Shown here piece by piece: positions 6,323 to 14,039 of a DNA stretch of 24,067 bases. The stretch's first letter is position 1. Each line of letters opens with the position of its first letter. The position numbers and the translations under genes were made by a program. The notes beneath the pieces are model-generated. The model saw only the letters and a program-made list of their open reading frames with translations. It did not search any database and was not told the DNA's origin. Source of the DNA: Stenotrophomonas sp. (GTDB taxonomy: Bacteria; Pseudomonadota; Gammaproteobacteria; Xanthomonadales; Xanthomonadaceae); the NCBI GenBank assembly GCA_003248565.1, contig QFOV01000018.1, forward strand, positions 1 through 24,067, written 5' to 3'.

Positions 6323-7753
6323 TCAGGCGATGCGGACGCGTTCGTGAGAGGCACAGATGTTCATGGCCTCACGATACTTCGCAACGGTGCGGCGCGCTAC
6401 CGGTATGCCACTTGTTTTGAGCATCTCAGCCAGCTTGGCGTCAGAAAGTGGTTTGCGCGGGTTTTCCGCATCGATCAGGTTGCGGATCATCGACTGGATG
6501 GCGGTGCTGGAAGCCTCGCCGCCGCCTTCGGTATCGATGCCGGAGGCAAAGAAGGCCCGCAGCGGCAGGGTGCCGCGCGGGGTGCGTACGTACTTGCGGG
6601 CGATGGCACGCGAAATGGTGGATTCGTGCAGTTCCAGCTCACCGGCGATTTCACGCAGCGTTAGCGGACGCAGTGCCTGTTCGCCGAATTCCAGGAAGCC
6701 AGCCTGGTGATGCAGCAGGCTGTTGACCACCCGCAGCAGGGTTTCGCCACGGGCCTGCAGGCTCTTCAGCAGCCAACGCGCCTCCTGCAGCTGTGCGCGC
6801 AGATAGCTGGCGTCGGCATCGCCGCAGCGGCGGATCAGTTGCTCGTAGCTTTGATTGATGACTACCCGCGGGCCAGCGTGCCCGGCCAACGCGCAGCGCC
6901 AGATGCCACGCTGGCGCCAGACCACGCAATCGGGCACGACGTAGGTGTCAGACGTCATCTGCCCCAGTTGCTTGCCCGGGCGCGGATCGAGTGAGCGCAG
7001 CAACTGCACGGCTTCTTCGATGTCGGCAACAGGCTGTTTCAGTTCCTGTGCGATGCCGCTGATGCCGGCGCGCGGCAGGCGCTCCAGTGGACCATCGGCG
7101 ATACGTCGGGCCAGGGCAAGAGCAGGGGTTTGGCAGGGCAGTACGTCCAGCTGCAGGCTCAGGCACTCGCCCAGGCTGCGTGCGCCAACCCCGGCCGGGT
7201 CAAAGCGCTGGATCTGGCGCAATACCGCCAGGATCTCATCTTCGTCGGCATGGGTTTCAGGCAGCAGTGTCTGTGCGATTGCCGACAAGGGCTCGCGCAG
7301 ATAACCGTCTTCATCCAGTGCGTCGATCAAGGCCACACCGATGGCGCGGTCACGCGGCCCGAGGTGGGTCAGGTGCAGCTGCCACAACAGGTGATCGGCG
7401 AGGGTATCGCTGTCTTCGGCCTGTTCGCGTTCGTCGTCTTCGTCGCCATCGAAGGAGCCGGAGCGGCCACTGCTCCAGTCCTCATCGCCGCCGTCCCAAT
7501 CTTCGCCATCGGCGTTGATATCGCCTTGCGCGGGATCAATCGGGGCATCGTCATTGGCGCTGCTTGTGGGAGCCTCGTCGCCGTCGGCGCCTTCGGAGTT
7601 CTCAGCCCATTCCAGCAGTGGGTTGGTTTCCACCGCCTCGGTCAGTTCCACTTCGAGCTCGGTGCTGGACATCTGCAGAAGACGGATGGCCTGACGCAAC
7701 TGCGGCGTCATGACCAGATTCTGTCCCATCGATGTCTGCAGCCGAGCTTTCAT
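6323..7753 (-). CDS. rpoN: RNA polymerase sigma-54 factor
   Basis: Sigma-54 directs RNA polymerase to -24/-12 promoters that need enhancer-binding ATPases. The 476 residues show the usual order. Region I is at the N-terminus (MKARLQTSMGQNLVMTPQLR and the following Leu/Gln-rich helix). Then comes a strikingly acidic region II (about 55-120, many Asp/Glu runs), the core-binding domain, the helix-turn-helix LHESTISRAIARKYV and the RpoN box ARRTVAKYRE near 457-466 that reads the -24 element. Length is normal. It is 41 bp downstream of lptB and 58 bp upstream of hpf, so it is probably co-transcribed with LPS export genes. Confidence 0.97.
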   Translation of the reverse strand: MKARLQTSMGQNLVMTPQLRQAIRLLQMSSTELEVELTEAVETNPLLEWAENSEGADGDEAPTSSANDDAPIDPAQGDINADGEDWDGGDEDWSSGRSGSFDGDEDDEREQAEDSDTLADHLLWQLHLTHLGPRDRAIGVALIDALDEDGYLREPLSAIAQTLLPETHADEDEILAVLRQIQRFDPAGVGARSLGECLSLQLDVLPCQTPALALARRIADGPLERLPRAGISGIAQELKQPVADIEEAVQLLRSLDPRPGKQLGQMTSDTYVVPDCVVWRQRGIWRCALAGHAGPRVVINQSYEQLIRRCGDADASYLRAQLQEARWLLKSLQARGETLLRVVNSLLHHQAGFLEFGEQALRPLTLREIAGELELHESTISRAIARKYVRTPRGTLPLRAFFASGIDTEGGGEASSTAIQSMIRNLIDAENPRKPLSDAKLAEMLKTSGIPVARRTVAKYREAMNICASHERVRIA

Positions 7754-7794
7754 GCCTGATCCGTTCGGGTAGGGGCCCGACGTGGCGCTGCGAC

Positions 7795-8514
7795 TCAGAG
7801 GGTGAAAGCGTCCCCGAGGTAAACACGGCGCACGTCGGTATTGGCAAGCAGATCTTCCGGTGCCCCCTGCGCCAGTACGCTGCCTTCTGCGAGGATATAC
7901 GCCCGGTCGCAGATTCCCAAGGTTTCGCGCACATTGTGGTCGGTGATCAATACACCGATGCCGCGTTGCTTGAGGTGGGTCACGATGCGCTGGATCTCGC
8001 CGACCGAGATCGGGTCGACGCCGGCAAACGGTTCGTCGAGCAGGATCAGGCGTGGCTTTGCAGCCAGTGCGCGGGCGATCTCGCAGCGACGACGTTCACC
8101 GCCGGACAGGCTGGCGCCGGTCTGGTCGGCGACGTGGCTGATCTGCAGTTCCTCCAGCAGCGAGGACAGTTCGTGCTCGCGGCCGGCGTTGTCCAGGTCG
8201 GTGCGCAGCTCCAACACCAGACGGATGTTGTCCGCGACGCTGAGCTTGCGGAACACAGACGGTTCCTGCGGCAGATAACCCACGCCCAGTTTGGCGCGCT
8301 CGTACATCGGCTCGGAGGTGATGTCCTTGCCGTCGAGCACGATGCTGCCGGCATCGGCAGCGACCAGGCCGACGATCATGTAGAAACAGGTGGTCTTGCC
8401 GGCACCGTTCGGGCCGAGCACGCCGACCACTTCGCCGGCATCGAGGGTCAGCCCGAAGTCCTTGACGACTTCGCGGTTCTTGTAGCGCTTGCGCAGGCCT
8501 TGGGCGACGAGCAT
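7795..8514 (-). CDS. lptB: LPS export ABC transporter ATP-binding protein LptB
   Basis: LptB is the cytoplasmic ATPase of the LptB2FGC complex that extracts LPS from the inner membrane. The 239-residue protein has Walker A GPNGAGKTT at 34-42, the Q-loop LPQEPSVFRKL, the ABC signature LSGGE at 136-140, Walker B LILLDEPFAGVDP at 157-169 and the switch His in LITDHNVRET. SVGEIQRIVTHLKQRGIGVL is characteristic of the LptB subfamily. Its start codon shares one base with the lptA stop (TAATG arrangement). lptF and lptG are not in the window, as expected, since they usually lie elsewhere. Confidence 0.96.
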   Translation of the reverse strand: MLVAQGLRKRYKNREVVKDFGLTLDAGEVVGVLGPNGAGKTTCFYMIVGLVAADAGSIVLDGKDITSEPMYERAKLGVGYLPQEPSVFRKLSVADNIRLVLELRTDLDNAGREHELSSLLEELQISHVADQTGASLSGGERRRCEIARALAAKPRLILLDEPFAGVDPISVGEIQRIVTHLKQRGIGVLITDHNVRETLGICDRAYILAEGSVLAQGAPEDLLANTDVRRVYLGDAFTL

Positions 8515-9041
8515 TACTTGGCCTCTCCCGCCGCTGCCGGCGCCTTGTTCTTGGGCTGGATCACGGTGCGCACGCGGGTGCCGTCGCCGCCGCTCTGCAT
8601 TGAACCGCTGCGGGTGTTGTAGACCATGCGTTGGCCGGCATTGGTGCCGCGCTCGGATTCAACCTTGTAGTTGCCGGTCAGGATGATCACTTCGCTGTTG
8701 ATGTTGTAGTCCATGTTGTCGGCACGGGCATTCATCCAGGTGTTGTCATCCATCTGCTGCTTCAGCGTGGCTTGCTTGCCGGTGAGGATCACGCGCTCGG
8801 TTTCGCCGTTCTTGCGGATCACGTCAGCGGTATCGGCATGGATCTCCATCGAACCCTGGGTGATGACCACATTGCCACTGAACTGGCACTTGCCGTTGTC
8901 GCTGAAATTGCAGTCATTGTTGTTGGAATCGATGGTCATCGGCTGGTTGCGATCCGATGCCTTGGACCACGCCAGGCCAGGTGCGAGCAGGACGGCGAGC
9001 AGGGTGATCGACGCGAGCTTAGCGGGCAGCTTTGGGTTCAT
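8514..9041 (-). CDS. lptA: LPS transport periplasmic protein LptA
   Basis: LptA forms the periplasmic bridge that carries LPS from LptC to LptD. The 175-residue precursor has a signal peptide (about 1-27, hydrophobic SITLLAVLLAPGLAWSKA), then the OstA-type beta-jellyroll with the family stretch GNVVITQGSMEIHADTADV and the later YNTRSGSMQSGG. Two cysteines nine residues apart (within NDCNFSDNGKCQFSG, about 43 and 52) lie just before the conserved strand; the better known E. coli protein has no such pair there. They could form a disulfide in the periplasm, which is inference. The gene overlaps lptC by 23 bp and lptB by 1 bp. Confidence 0.93.
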   Translation of the reverse strand: MNPKLPAKLASITLLAVLLAPGLAWSKASDRNQPMTIDSNNNDCNFSDNGKCQFSGNVVITQGSMEIHADTADVIRKNGETERVILTGKQATLKQQMDDNTWMNARADNMDYNINSEVIILTGNYKVESERGTNAGQRMVYNTRSGSMQSGGDGTRVRTVIQPKNKAPAAAGEAK

Positions 9042-9585
9042 AGCGGGTCTTGACCTGGGAAAGGAGTGAGTACTGCTGGGATTTGAGGTTGGCGCGGAAG
9101 CCGACGCCAGTCTGCGACAGGCCTGGTCGGGTCAGCGTGACCTGTGCATCGGTGCGCGCCAGGTCCTGCTCGGCCAACACATCCAGCGAGTCGGTGCGGA
9201 AAGTGGTTGGTGGGGTCTTGCCATCGGTGGGGCTGTCGCCGGCGACATTGCCGCGCAGGCGCAGCTCCTCACCCTTGGGGCTGACCCAGCCGGTATCGGC
9301 GCTCAGTCGCCAGTGCTGCCCAGCCGTGTCAGGCAACAGGAACAGTGGCTTGGTGATGTTGGACGTCTGGTCGGCGCGGTTGCGCGCCATCGACGGCGCG
9401 CGCAGCGTCATCGACTCCTTGCCCTGCTTGTCCAGGGTGACGATCTCGAAGTCGGTCAGGGTGAAATCGGTACTGCCTTGTTCAATGGCCGTTGGCGCGG
9501 TGTTGGCGCGGTTGCGCCATGCCGCCCAGCCGCTGATCAGGGCGGCCAACAGCAGGCCAATGCCAAGAACTGAACGCCAACTCAT
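9019..9585 (-). CDS. lptC: LPS export system protein LptC
   Basis: LptC is a bitopic inner-membrane protein that hands LPS from LptB2FG to LptA. The 188-residue sequence has one N-terminal membrane anchor (about 5-22, VLGIGLLLAALISGWAAW) and a periplasmic jellyroll domain with the typical FTLTDFEIVTLDKQGKE near 40-57, ADTGWVSPKGEELRLRGNV, and C-terminal VKTRYEP. Length matches the family (about 190). The start shares a base with the kdsC stop, and the 3' end overlaps lptA by 23 bp, so kdsC-lptC-lptA-lptB are likely one translationally coupled unit. Confidence 0.93.
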   Translation of the reverse strand: MSWRSVLGIGLLLAALISGWAAWRNRANTAPTAIEQGSTDFTLTDFEIVTLDKQGKESMTLRAPSMARNRADQTSNITKPLFLLPDTAGQHWRLSADTGWVSPKGEELRLRGNVAGDSPTDGKTPPTTFRTDSLDVLAEQDLARTDAQVTLTRPGLSQTGVGFRANLKSQQYSLLSQVKTRYEPKAAR

Positions 9586-10130
9586 CAGGAAAACCTCGCC
9601 AGGACTGCATCCAGTTTGCCCTGTGCGGCCAGCAGGACGTCACACAGCTCGCGCGCTGCACCGCGTCCGCCTTGGGCACGGGTCTGCCAGTGCACGCGTT
9701 CGGCGATCCACGGATGCGCATCCGCCGGGGCGACCGCCAGGCCGACCGCGCCCAGCGGCGCCAGATCGGGCAGGTCGTCGCCCATGAAGGCGACCTGCTC
9801 CAGGCCGATGCCGTGCTGGTCGCACAAGGCGCGCACGCTGGCCAGCTTGTCGCCGACCGCGATCTGGGTATCGATGCCAAGATCGGCGCCGCGGCGCTGC
9901 GCCGACAGGCTGTTGCGGGCGGTGATCAGCACCGGGTGGATGCCGTGTTGCTGCAGCAGCTTCAGGCCCAGCCCGTCCTGCACGTAATACGCCTTGCTCT
10001 CGTTGCCGGCATGGTCGTAGAACAGCCGGCCGTCGGTCAGTGTGCCGTCCACGTCAAAGCAGGCCAGGCGGATGGCGCTGGCGGTGGCGTGCAGATTGGC
10101 GGGGAAAAGCGCTAGCGGCGAGTAGGGCAT
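9585..10130 (-). CDS. kdsC: 3-deoxy-D-manno-octulosonate 8-phosphate phosphatase KdsC
   Basis: KdsC hydrolyses Kdo-8-phosphate to free Kdo, the penultimate step before CMP-Kdo formation for LPS. It is a 181-residue capless HAD phosphatase. Motif I is CFDVDGTLTDG with the nucleophile Asp26 and acid Asp28, motif II is in VLITARNS, motif III uses the Lys in GDKLASV, and motif IV is MGDDLPDL. Length agrees with KdsC. I see no strong SD before ATG 10128-10130, but the next in-frame methionine would remove motif I. It is 62 bp after kdsD, so the two Kdo enzymes probably share a transcript. Confidence 0.95.
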   Translation of the reverse strand: MPYSPLALFPANLHATASAIRLACFDVDGTLTDGRLFYDHAGNESKAYYVQDGLGLKLLQQHGIHPVLITARNSLSAQRRGADLGIDTQIAVGDKLASVRALCDQHGIGLEQVAFMGDDLPDLAPLGAVGLAVAPADAHPWIAERVHWQTRAQGGRGAARELCDVLLAAQGKLDAVLARFS

Positions 10131-10192
10131 TGGCAGGCAGGATCCGTTGCGGCAGGTCGTGTGTTGGTCCGAGGTCGTTGATTGTGCGGGGT

Positions 10193-11194
10193 TCAGACGA
10201 CTTTTGCCCGCAACAGGTCATGAATGTTCAGGGCGCCGACGGGGTGATTGTCGCCATCGACCACGATCAAGCCATTGATCTTGTGGGTTTCCAGCAGCCG
10301 CGCGGCTTCGGCGGCCAGTTGGTCGGCACCGATGGTGCGCGGGTTGCGGGTCATCACCTGGGCGATGCTGGCGGTGCGCACGTCCAGGTCGGTGTCCAGT
10401 GCACGGCGCAGGTCGCCGTCGGTGAACAGGCCGACCAGTCTGCCCTGGGCATCGACGACGGCGGTCATGCCCAGCCGCTTGCGGCTCATTTCCATCAGGG
10501 CCTGGCTGAGGCTGGCGTCTTCACGGACGCTGGGGAGGTCATCGCCGCCATGCATCACGTCGGTGATGTGCAGCAGCAGACGCCGGCCCAGGCTGCCGGC
10601 CGGGTGCGAGCGGGCGAAGTCGTCGGCGGTGAAGCCGCGCGCGTCCAGCAGGGCCACGGCCAGCGCATCGCCCATCGCCAGCGAGGCGGTGGTGCTGGAG
10701 GTCGGGGCCAGGGCCAGCGGGCAGGCCTCGTGGTCCACGTTCACGTCCAGGTGCACATCGGCGGCGAGCGCCAGGCTCGACTGCGGTCTGCCGGTCATGG
10801 AAATCAGTGGATTGCCCTGGCGCTTGAACACCGGCAACAGGGTCAGTACTTCGTCCGATTCACCCGAATAGGACAGCGCCAAAACCACGTCATCTTCGGT
10901 GATCATGCCAAGATCGCCGTGCCCGGCCTCGCCTGGGTGCACGTAGAACGACGGTGTGCCGGTCGAGGCCAGGGTGGCGGCGATCTTGCGCGCGATATGC
11001 CCGGATTTGCCCATGCCGGTGGTGACCACACGGCCGCGCGAAGCCAGCACCAGCCGGCAGGCGGCGGCGAACTCGGCGCCAATGCGACCGCCTACCCGGT
11101 CCAGTTCGTCGCGCTCGATCTCGAACACACGGTGACCACTGGCCACCAGATCGGTGTCGCGCAATGTAGCCAGGGAAAGCGGTGAAGCAGCCAT
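10193..11194 (-). CDS. kdsD: D-arabinose-5-phosphate isomerase KdsD
   Basis: KdsD converts ribulose-5-phosphate to arabinose-5-phosphate, the first committed sugar for Kdo. The 333 residues contain a SIS domain (about 40-180) with VVTTGMGKSGHIARKIAATL and YVHPGEAGHGDLGMI, including the His residues at 86 and 92, and ALSYSGESDEV. Two C-terminal CBS domains follow (about 205-270 and 280-333). This SIS-CBS-CBS order and length are those of E. coli KdsD/KpsF. It heads the minus-strand string and is divergent from ibaG, 52 bp away, so the string's main upstream promoter is likely in that short gap. Confidence 0.95.
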   Translation of the reverse strand: MAASPLSLATLRDTDLVASGHRVFEIERDELDRVGGRIGAEFAAACRLVLASRGRVVTTGMGKSGHIARKIAATLASTGTPSFYVHPGEAGHGDLGMITEDDVVLALSYSGESDEVLTLLPVFKRQGNPLISMTGRPQSSLALAADVHLDVNVDHEACPLALAPTSSTTASLAMGDALAVALLDARGFTADDFARSHPAGSLGRRLLLHITDVMHGGDDLPSVREDASLSQALMEMSRKRLGMTAVVDAQGRLVGLFTDGDLRRALDTDLDVRTASIAQVMTRNPRTIGADQLAAEAARLLETHKINGLIVVDGDNHPVGALNIHDLLRAKVV

Positions 11195-11246
11195 ACGGAT
11201 GCCACTCGGAGAGTAGAATGGGGGTTCATTTTATTAGGAAAGCGCT
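11195..11246. promoter_or_regulatory. Divergent kdsD / ibaG intergenic region
   Basis: This 52-bp gap must serve two divergent transcripts unless promoters lie inside the genes. On the plus strand TAGAAT (11214-11219) resembles a -10 box for ibaG; on the minus strand TAAAAT (plus 11228-11233) resembles one for kdsD. Neither has a recognisable -35 at the right distance. An AGGAAA sequence at 11236-11241 is the ribosome-binding site for the TTG start of ibaG. Promoter assignments are weak pattern matches only. Confidence 0.3.
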
Positions 11247-11477
11247 TTGGACGCCGAGACCATCCGAAATCTGATCGAAGCCGGCCTGCCGGGCGCCCGC
11301 GCCGACGTGCAGGGCGACGACGGGGTGCACTTCGAGGCCACGGTTGTCTGCGAGGCATTTGCCGGCAAGATGCCCTTGGCGCGCCACCGCATGGTGTATG
11401 CGACGCTGGGCGACCTGATGGGCGGTGCGATCCATGCGCTGGCGCTGAAAACCATCACTCCGGGTGAAGCCGGCTGA
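11247..11477 (+). CDS. ibaG: BolA/IbaG family iron-sulfur metabolism protein
   Basis: The 76-residue protein is a BolA-fold protein of the IbaG (YrbA) branch; such proteins pair with monothiol glutaredoxins that carry [2Fe-2S] clusters, and IbaG is tied to acid stress. Visible features are the N-terminal helix ETIRNLIEAGLPGA, the strand region GVHFEATVV, the FAGKMPLARHRMVY segment typical of the family and the C-terminal IHALALKTITP. The start is a TTG (11247-11249) with AGGAAA 6 nt upstream; no ATG is available before the domain. The ibaG-murA order, 39 bp apart, is conserved in many gammaproteobacteria. Confidence 0.9.
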   Translation: MDAETIRNLIEAGLPGARADVQGDDGVHFEATVVCEAFAGKMPLARHRMVYATLGDLMGGAIHALALKTITPGEAG

Positions 11478-11516
11478 GCCGGCGAACTCTCTTCTCCTTA
11501 TATCGGCCTTAAATCC

Positions 11517-12791
11517 ATGGCAAAAATCGTAGTCACCGGCGGCAATGCGCTGAACGGTGAGGTTCATATCTCCGGCGCCAAGAACGCCGTCCTGCCGATC
11601 CTGTGCGCCACCTTGCTGGCCGATGCGCCGGTTGAAATTACCAACGTGCCGCATCTGCACGACGTGATCACCACGGTGAAACTGCTCGGTGAGCTTGGCG
11701 CCAAGGTCACCGTCGACCAGGGCACGCTGTCGCGCGGCAGCGCGGTGGTGGTGGACCCGCGTACTGTTGATCAGCACGTTGCGCCGTATGAGCTGGTCAA
11801 GACCATGCGCGCCTCGATCCTGGTGCTGGGTCCGTTGCTGGCCAAGTTCGGCAAGGCCGAAGTGTCGCTGCCGGGCGGTTGCGCCATCGGCTCGCGCCCG
11901 GTTGACCAGCACATCAAGGGTCTGCAGGCACTGGGTGCGGAAATCAGTGTGGAGAACGGTTTCATCAAGGCTCACGTTGATGGGCGCCTGAAAGGCGGCC
12001 GTTACACCTTCGACATGGTCAGCGTCACCGGCACCGAGAACGTGCTGATGGCGGCGGTACTGGCCGAAGGCACCTCGGTGCTGGAAAACGCCGCGATGGA
12101 GCCGGAAGTGGCCGATCTGGCGCATTGCCTGATTGCACTCGGTGCGAAGATCGAAGGCATCGGCACCGCGCGCCTGGTCGTGGAAGGCGTCGAGCGCCTG
12201 CACGGTGGCCGCCACGCGGTGCTGCCCGACCGCATCGAAACCGGCACCTTCCTGGTGGCTGCAGCAATGAGCGGTGGTCGCGTCACGGTGCGCAATGCAC
12301 GCCCGGACACGATGGACGCAGTGCTGCACAAGCTGACCGAGGCCGGCGCCGAGATCAGCACCACCGAAGACAGCATCACGCTGGACATGCATGGCAAGCG
12401 GCCCAAGTCGGTGAACATCACCACCGCGCCGCATCCGGCGTTCCCGACCGATATGCAGGCGCAGTTCATGGCCATGAACTGCGTTGCCGATGGCGTGGGT
12501 GTGATCACCGAGACCATCTTTGAAAACCGCTTCATGCACGTCAACGAGCTGCTGCGCCTGGGTGCCGACATCCAGATCGAAGGTCATACCGCGATCGTGC
12601 GCGGCGTGGCCAAGCTCAGCGGTGCGCCGGTGATGGCGACCGATCTGCGTGCCTCGGCCTGCCTGATCCTGGCCGGCCTGGTGGCTGCGGACGAGACCAG
12701 CATCGACCGCATCTACCACCTTGATCGTGGTTACGAGAACATCGAGGAAAAGCTTAGCGGGCTTGGTGCAAACGTGCGGCGGATCGCATGA
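11517..12791 (+). CDS. murA: UDP-N-acetylglucosamine 1-carboxyvinyltransferase MurA
   Basis: MurA transfers enolpyruvate from PEP to UDP-GlcNAc, the first committed step of peptidoglycan synthesis in the cytoplasm. The 424-residue protein has the EPSP-synthase-like two-domain fold. Lys22-Asn23 lie in SGAKNAVLPIL, and the catalytic loop LPGGCAIGSRPVD contains Cys122, the residue alkylated by fosfomycin in sensitive enzymes. HPAFPTDMQAQFMA is the Asp-containing C-terminal signature. Having Cys rather than Asp in the loop predicts a fosfomycin-sensitive active site, although transport and efflux also matter. It follows ibaG and its stop overlaps the start of a small EF-hand gene by 4 bp. Confidence 0.97.
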   Translation: MAKIVVTGGNALNGEVHISGAKNAVLPILCATLLADAPVEITNVPHLHDVITTVKLLGELGAKVTVDQGTLSRGSAVVVDPRTVDQHVAPYELVKTMRASILVLGPLLAKFGKAEVSLPGGCAIGSRPVDQHIKGLQALGAEISVENGFIKAHVDGRLKGGRYTFDMVSVTGTENVLMAAVLAEGTSVLENAAMEPEVADLAHCLIALGAKIEGIGTARLVVEGVERLHGGRHAVLPDRIETGTFLVAAAMSGGRVTVRNARPDTMDAVLHKLTEAGAEISTTEDSITLDMHGKRPKSVNITTAPHPAFPTDMQAQFMAMNCVADGVGVITETIFENRFMHVNELLRLGADIQIEGHTAIVRGVAKLSGAPVMATDLRASACLILAGLVAADETSIDRIYHLDRGYENIEEKLSGLGANVRRIA

Positions 12792-13096
12792 TCCTCAAGG
12801 GGCGCTTCAGTCCGCGCCGCAGGGCTTTGTTGGCCCTGGTGCTGCTGGCCCTGGCCTGGTTGGGCTGGGGCTGGTACAGCGGCGTGGCCATCACCCAGGG
12901 CGTTGAGAAGGAACAGATGGACTGGAATGGCGACGGCCAGATCAGTAGCGACGAGTTCCTGCAGGCGTTCTATGCGGTGCAGGTGAAGGACAGCGAAGAG
13001 GGTGATCGCCACTGCCGTAGCTTCATCTGGCGCAGCAGTGGCGAGGAATTCCGCCGCGATTGCCGCACGGTGTTCAAGAAGGACGCCACCCAGTAG
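12788..13096 (+). CDS. Small membrane-anchored EF-hand protein
   Basis: The function is not known. The 102-residue protein starts with a basic segment (KGRFSPRRR) and one hydrophobic helix (about 13-34), a signal anchor or uncleaved signal, placing the rest in the periplasm. Residues 45-56 (DWNGDGQISSDE) fit the 12-residue EF-hand calcium loop exactly: Asp1, Asn3, Asp5, Gly6, Ile8 and Glu12. Only one loop is visible. Cys76 and Cys92 could form a disulfide. The ATG overlaps the murA stop by 4 bp (ATGA), so it is translationally coupled to murA. The coding nature is supported by the coupling, signal anchor and exact motif. It could be a calcium-sensing envelope protein, which is inference. Confidence 0.8.
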   Translation: MILKGRFSPRRRALLALVLLALAWLGWGWYSGVAITQGVEKEQMDWNGDGQISSDEFLQAFYAVQVKDSEEGDRHCRSFIWRSSGEEFRRDCRTVFKKDATQ

Positions 13097-13292
13097 CAGG
13101 AGCGCGCCGCAATGCTGTGGTGTCGATCGCTACCGATCTTTGACCCGGGCAAGGCGTAGCTGGCCCGGGTTGAAGTGGATCAGGCAGGGCGCAGCTCCTG
13201 CTTGAGCCCTGTCATTACCTGGCGCAGCGGTTGCCCAGGTCCGGGGTTCGCCGCTTGCCCGCGCTACGCTTGAGCGTGGCTCTGCGCTGTGC
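13097..13292. other. Convergent intergenic region with hairpin
   Basis: No gene is seen in these 196 bp, which lie between the convergent EF-hand and third DUF3108 genes. A perfect 8-bp inverted repeat acccgggc (13143-13150) / gcccgggt (13163-13170) with a 12-nt loop begins 47 bp after the EF-hand stop. A weaker 6-bp repeat acctgg/ccaggt occurs at 13217-13222 / 13235-13240. Neither is followed by a T-tract on either strand, so termination here, if any, is not of the classical intrinsic type. Confidence 0.4.
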
Positions 13293-13985
13293 TCAGCGCG
13301 ACCAGGAATTCATCTGCAGGCTGATCGTGGTGGCGCCGTTTTCGCGCTGGACGATGCGCACCGGTGCCGGGATGCCGGCCACGATCCACGCAATGGTCTG
13401 CTTTTCGGCGCCACCCTGGGCAACCTTGGTGGCGTCGTAGTCGCGGCCGGCGACGGTGACCCGCTCACGACCGATAACCCGGTAGTTCATTGGCCGTGCG
13501 CGCCCGTTTTCGACCATGCGATAGGACAGCGGACGCCCGGCCGGTACGTCGCGTGCCAATGCCAGGTTGATCAGCAACGCGTCCATGTCGCCGTTATGCA
13601 GGGCTACCGGCCCGGCGCGGTTGGGTTTGACGTCGCCGCTCCAGCGCGCCTGGCCGGCTGCCCAGTTGTAATTGGTAATAACGCCGCGCTGGACCGAGGC
13701 ATAGCTGCTCCGGTCGCTGCCACCCAGCGGCCGGTACTGCGTTCCCATGTCCTGGAACACGGTGGCCTGGCTCAGCTTGGCAAGCATGTGATCCACGGTC
13801 AGCAGGTACATCCAGGAACCATTGCGGGCCGGGGTGAGGGTCATCCGCGCAGTTGCGCTGAGGCCCTTGTAGCTGGCGGTGTAGCGGCCATCGAAACGCT
13901 GTACGGCGGCATCGGCAGTCGGGGCCAGGGATGCAAGCAGGGCAGCTGCAAGCGGGAGCAGGGCAAATCTGCGAACAAGGGTCAC
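13293..13985 (-). CDS. DUF3108 domain-containing periplasmic protein (copy A)
   Basis: The function is not established. The 230-residue precursor has a signal peptide (about 1-26, ending TADAA) and one DUF3108 domain. Characteristic stretches are FDGRYTASYKGL, LSQATVFQDMG, WSGDVKPNRAGPVAL and GDMDALLINLALARDV. These match copy B nearly residue for residue and copy C more loosely, so the three are paralogues by duplication. The start is GTG 13983-13985 with GGAAGAG 5 nt upstream. A terminator hairpin at 14005-14025 separates it from copy B, so it may have its own promoter or depend on readthrough. DUF3108 proteins are predicted envelope beta-rich proteins; no catalytic motif is apparent. Confidence 0.87.
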   Translation of the reverse strand: MTLVRRFALLPLAAALLASLAPTADAAVQRFDGRYTASYKGLSATARMTLTPARNGSWMYLLTVDHMLAKLSQATVFQDMGTQYRPLGGSDRSSYASVQRGVITNYNWAAGQARWSGDVKPNRAGPVALHNGDMDALLINLALARDVPAGRPLSYRMVENGRARPMNYRVIGRERVTVAGRDYDATKVAQGGAEKQTIAWIVAGIPAPVRIVQRENGATTISLQMNSWSR

Positions 13986-14000
13986 GGCGTCTCTTCCATG

Positions 14001-14025
14001 AAAACGCCCGGCATCAGGCCGGGCG
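14001..14025 (-). terminator. Intrinsic terminator after DUF3108 copy B
   Basis: On the minus strand a perfect 8-bp stem (plus 14005-14012 cgcccggc and 14018-14025 gccgggcg, 5-nt loop) is followed directly by TTTT (plus aaaa at 14001-14004). This is a textbook GC-rich hairpin plus U-tract, 15 bp beyond the stop of copy B. The short T-run suggests moderate rather than complete termination. Confidence 0.75.
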
Positions 14026-14039
14026 CGTCGGGGGGGCGA

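Noticed and set aside
11226..12719. 497-residue open frame on the minus strand opposite murA
   Set aside because: It is a codon-bias shadow: His/Gln/Arg/Ala-rich, no domain character, and it spans ibaG and murA, which are unmistakable on the plus strand.
13982..13999. Five-codon upstream frame (ATG...TGA) ending on the GTG start of DUF3108 copy A
   Set aside because: The same bases (GGAAGAG) are simply the ribosome-binding site for the GTG, and the ATG itself lacks one.
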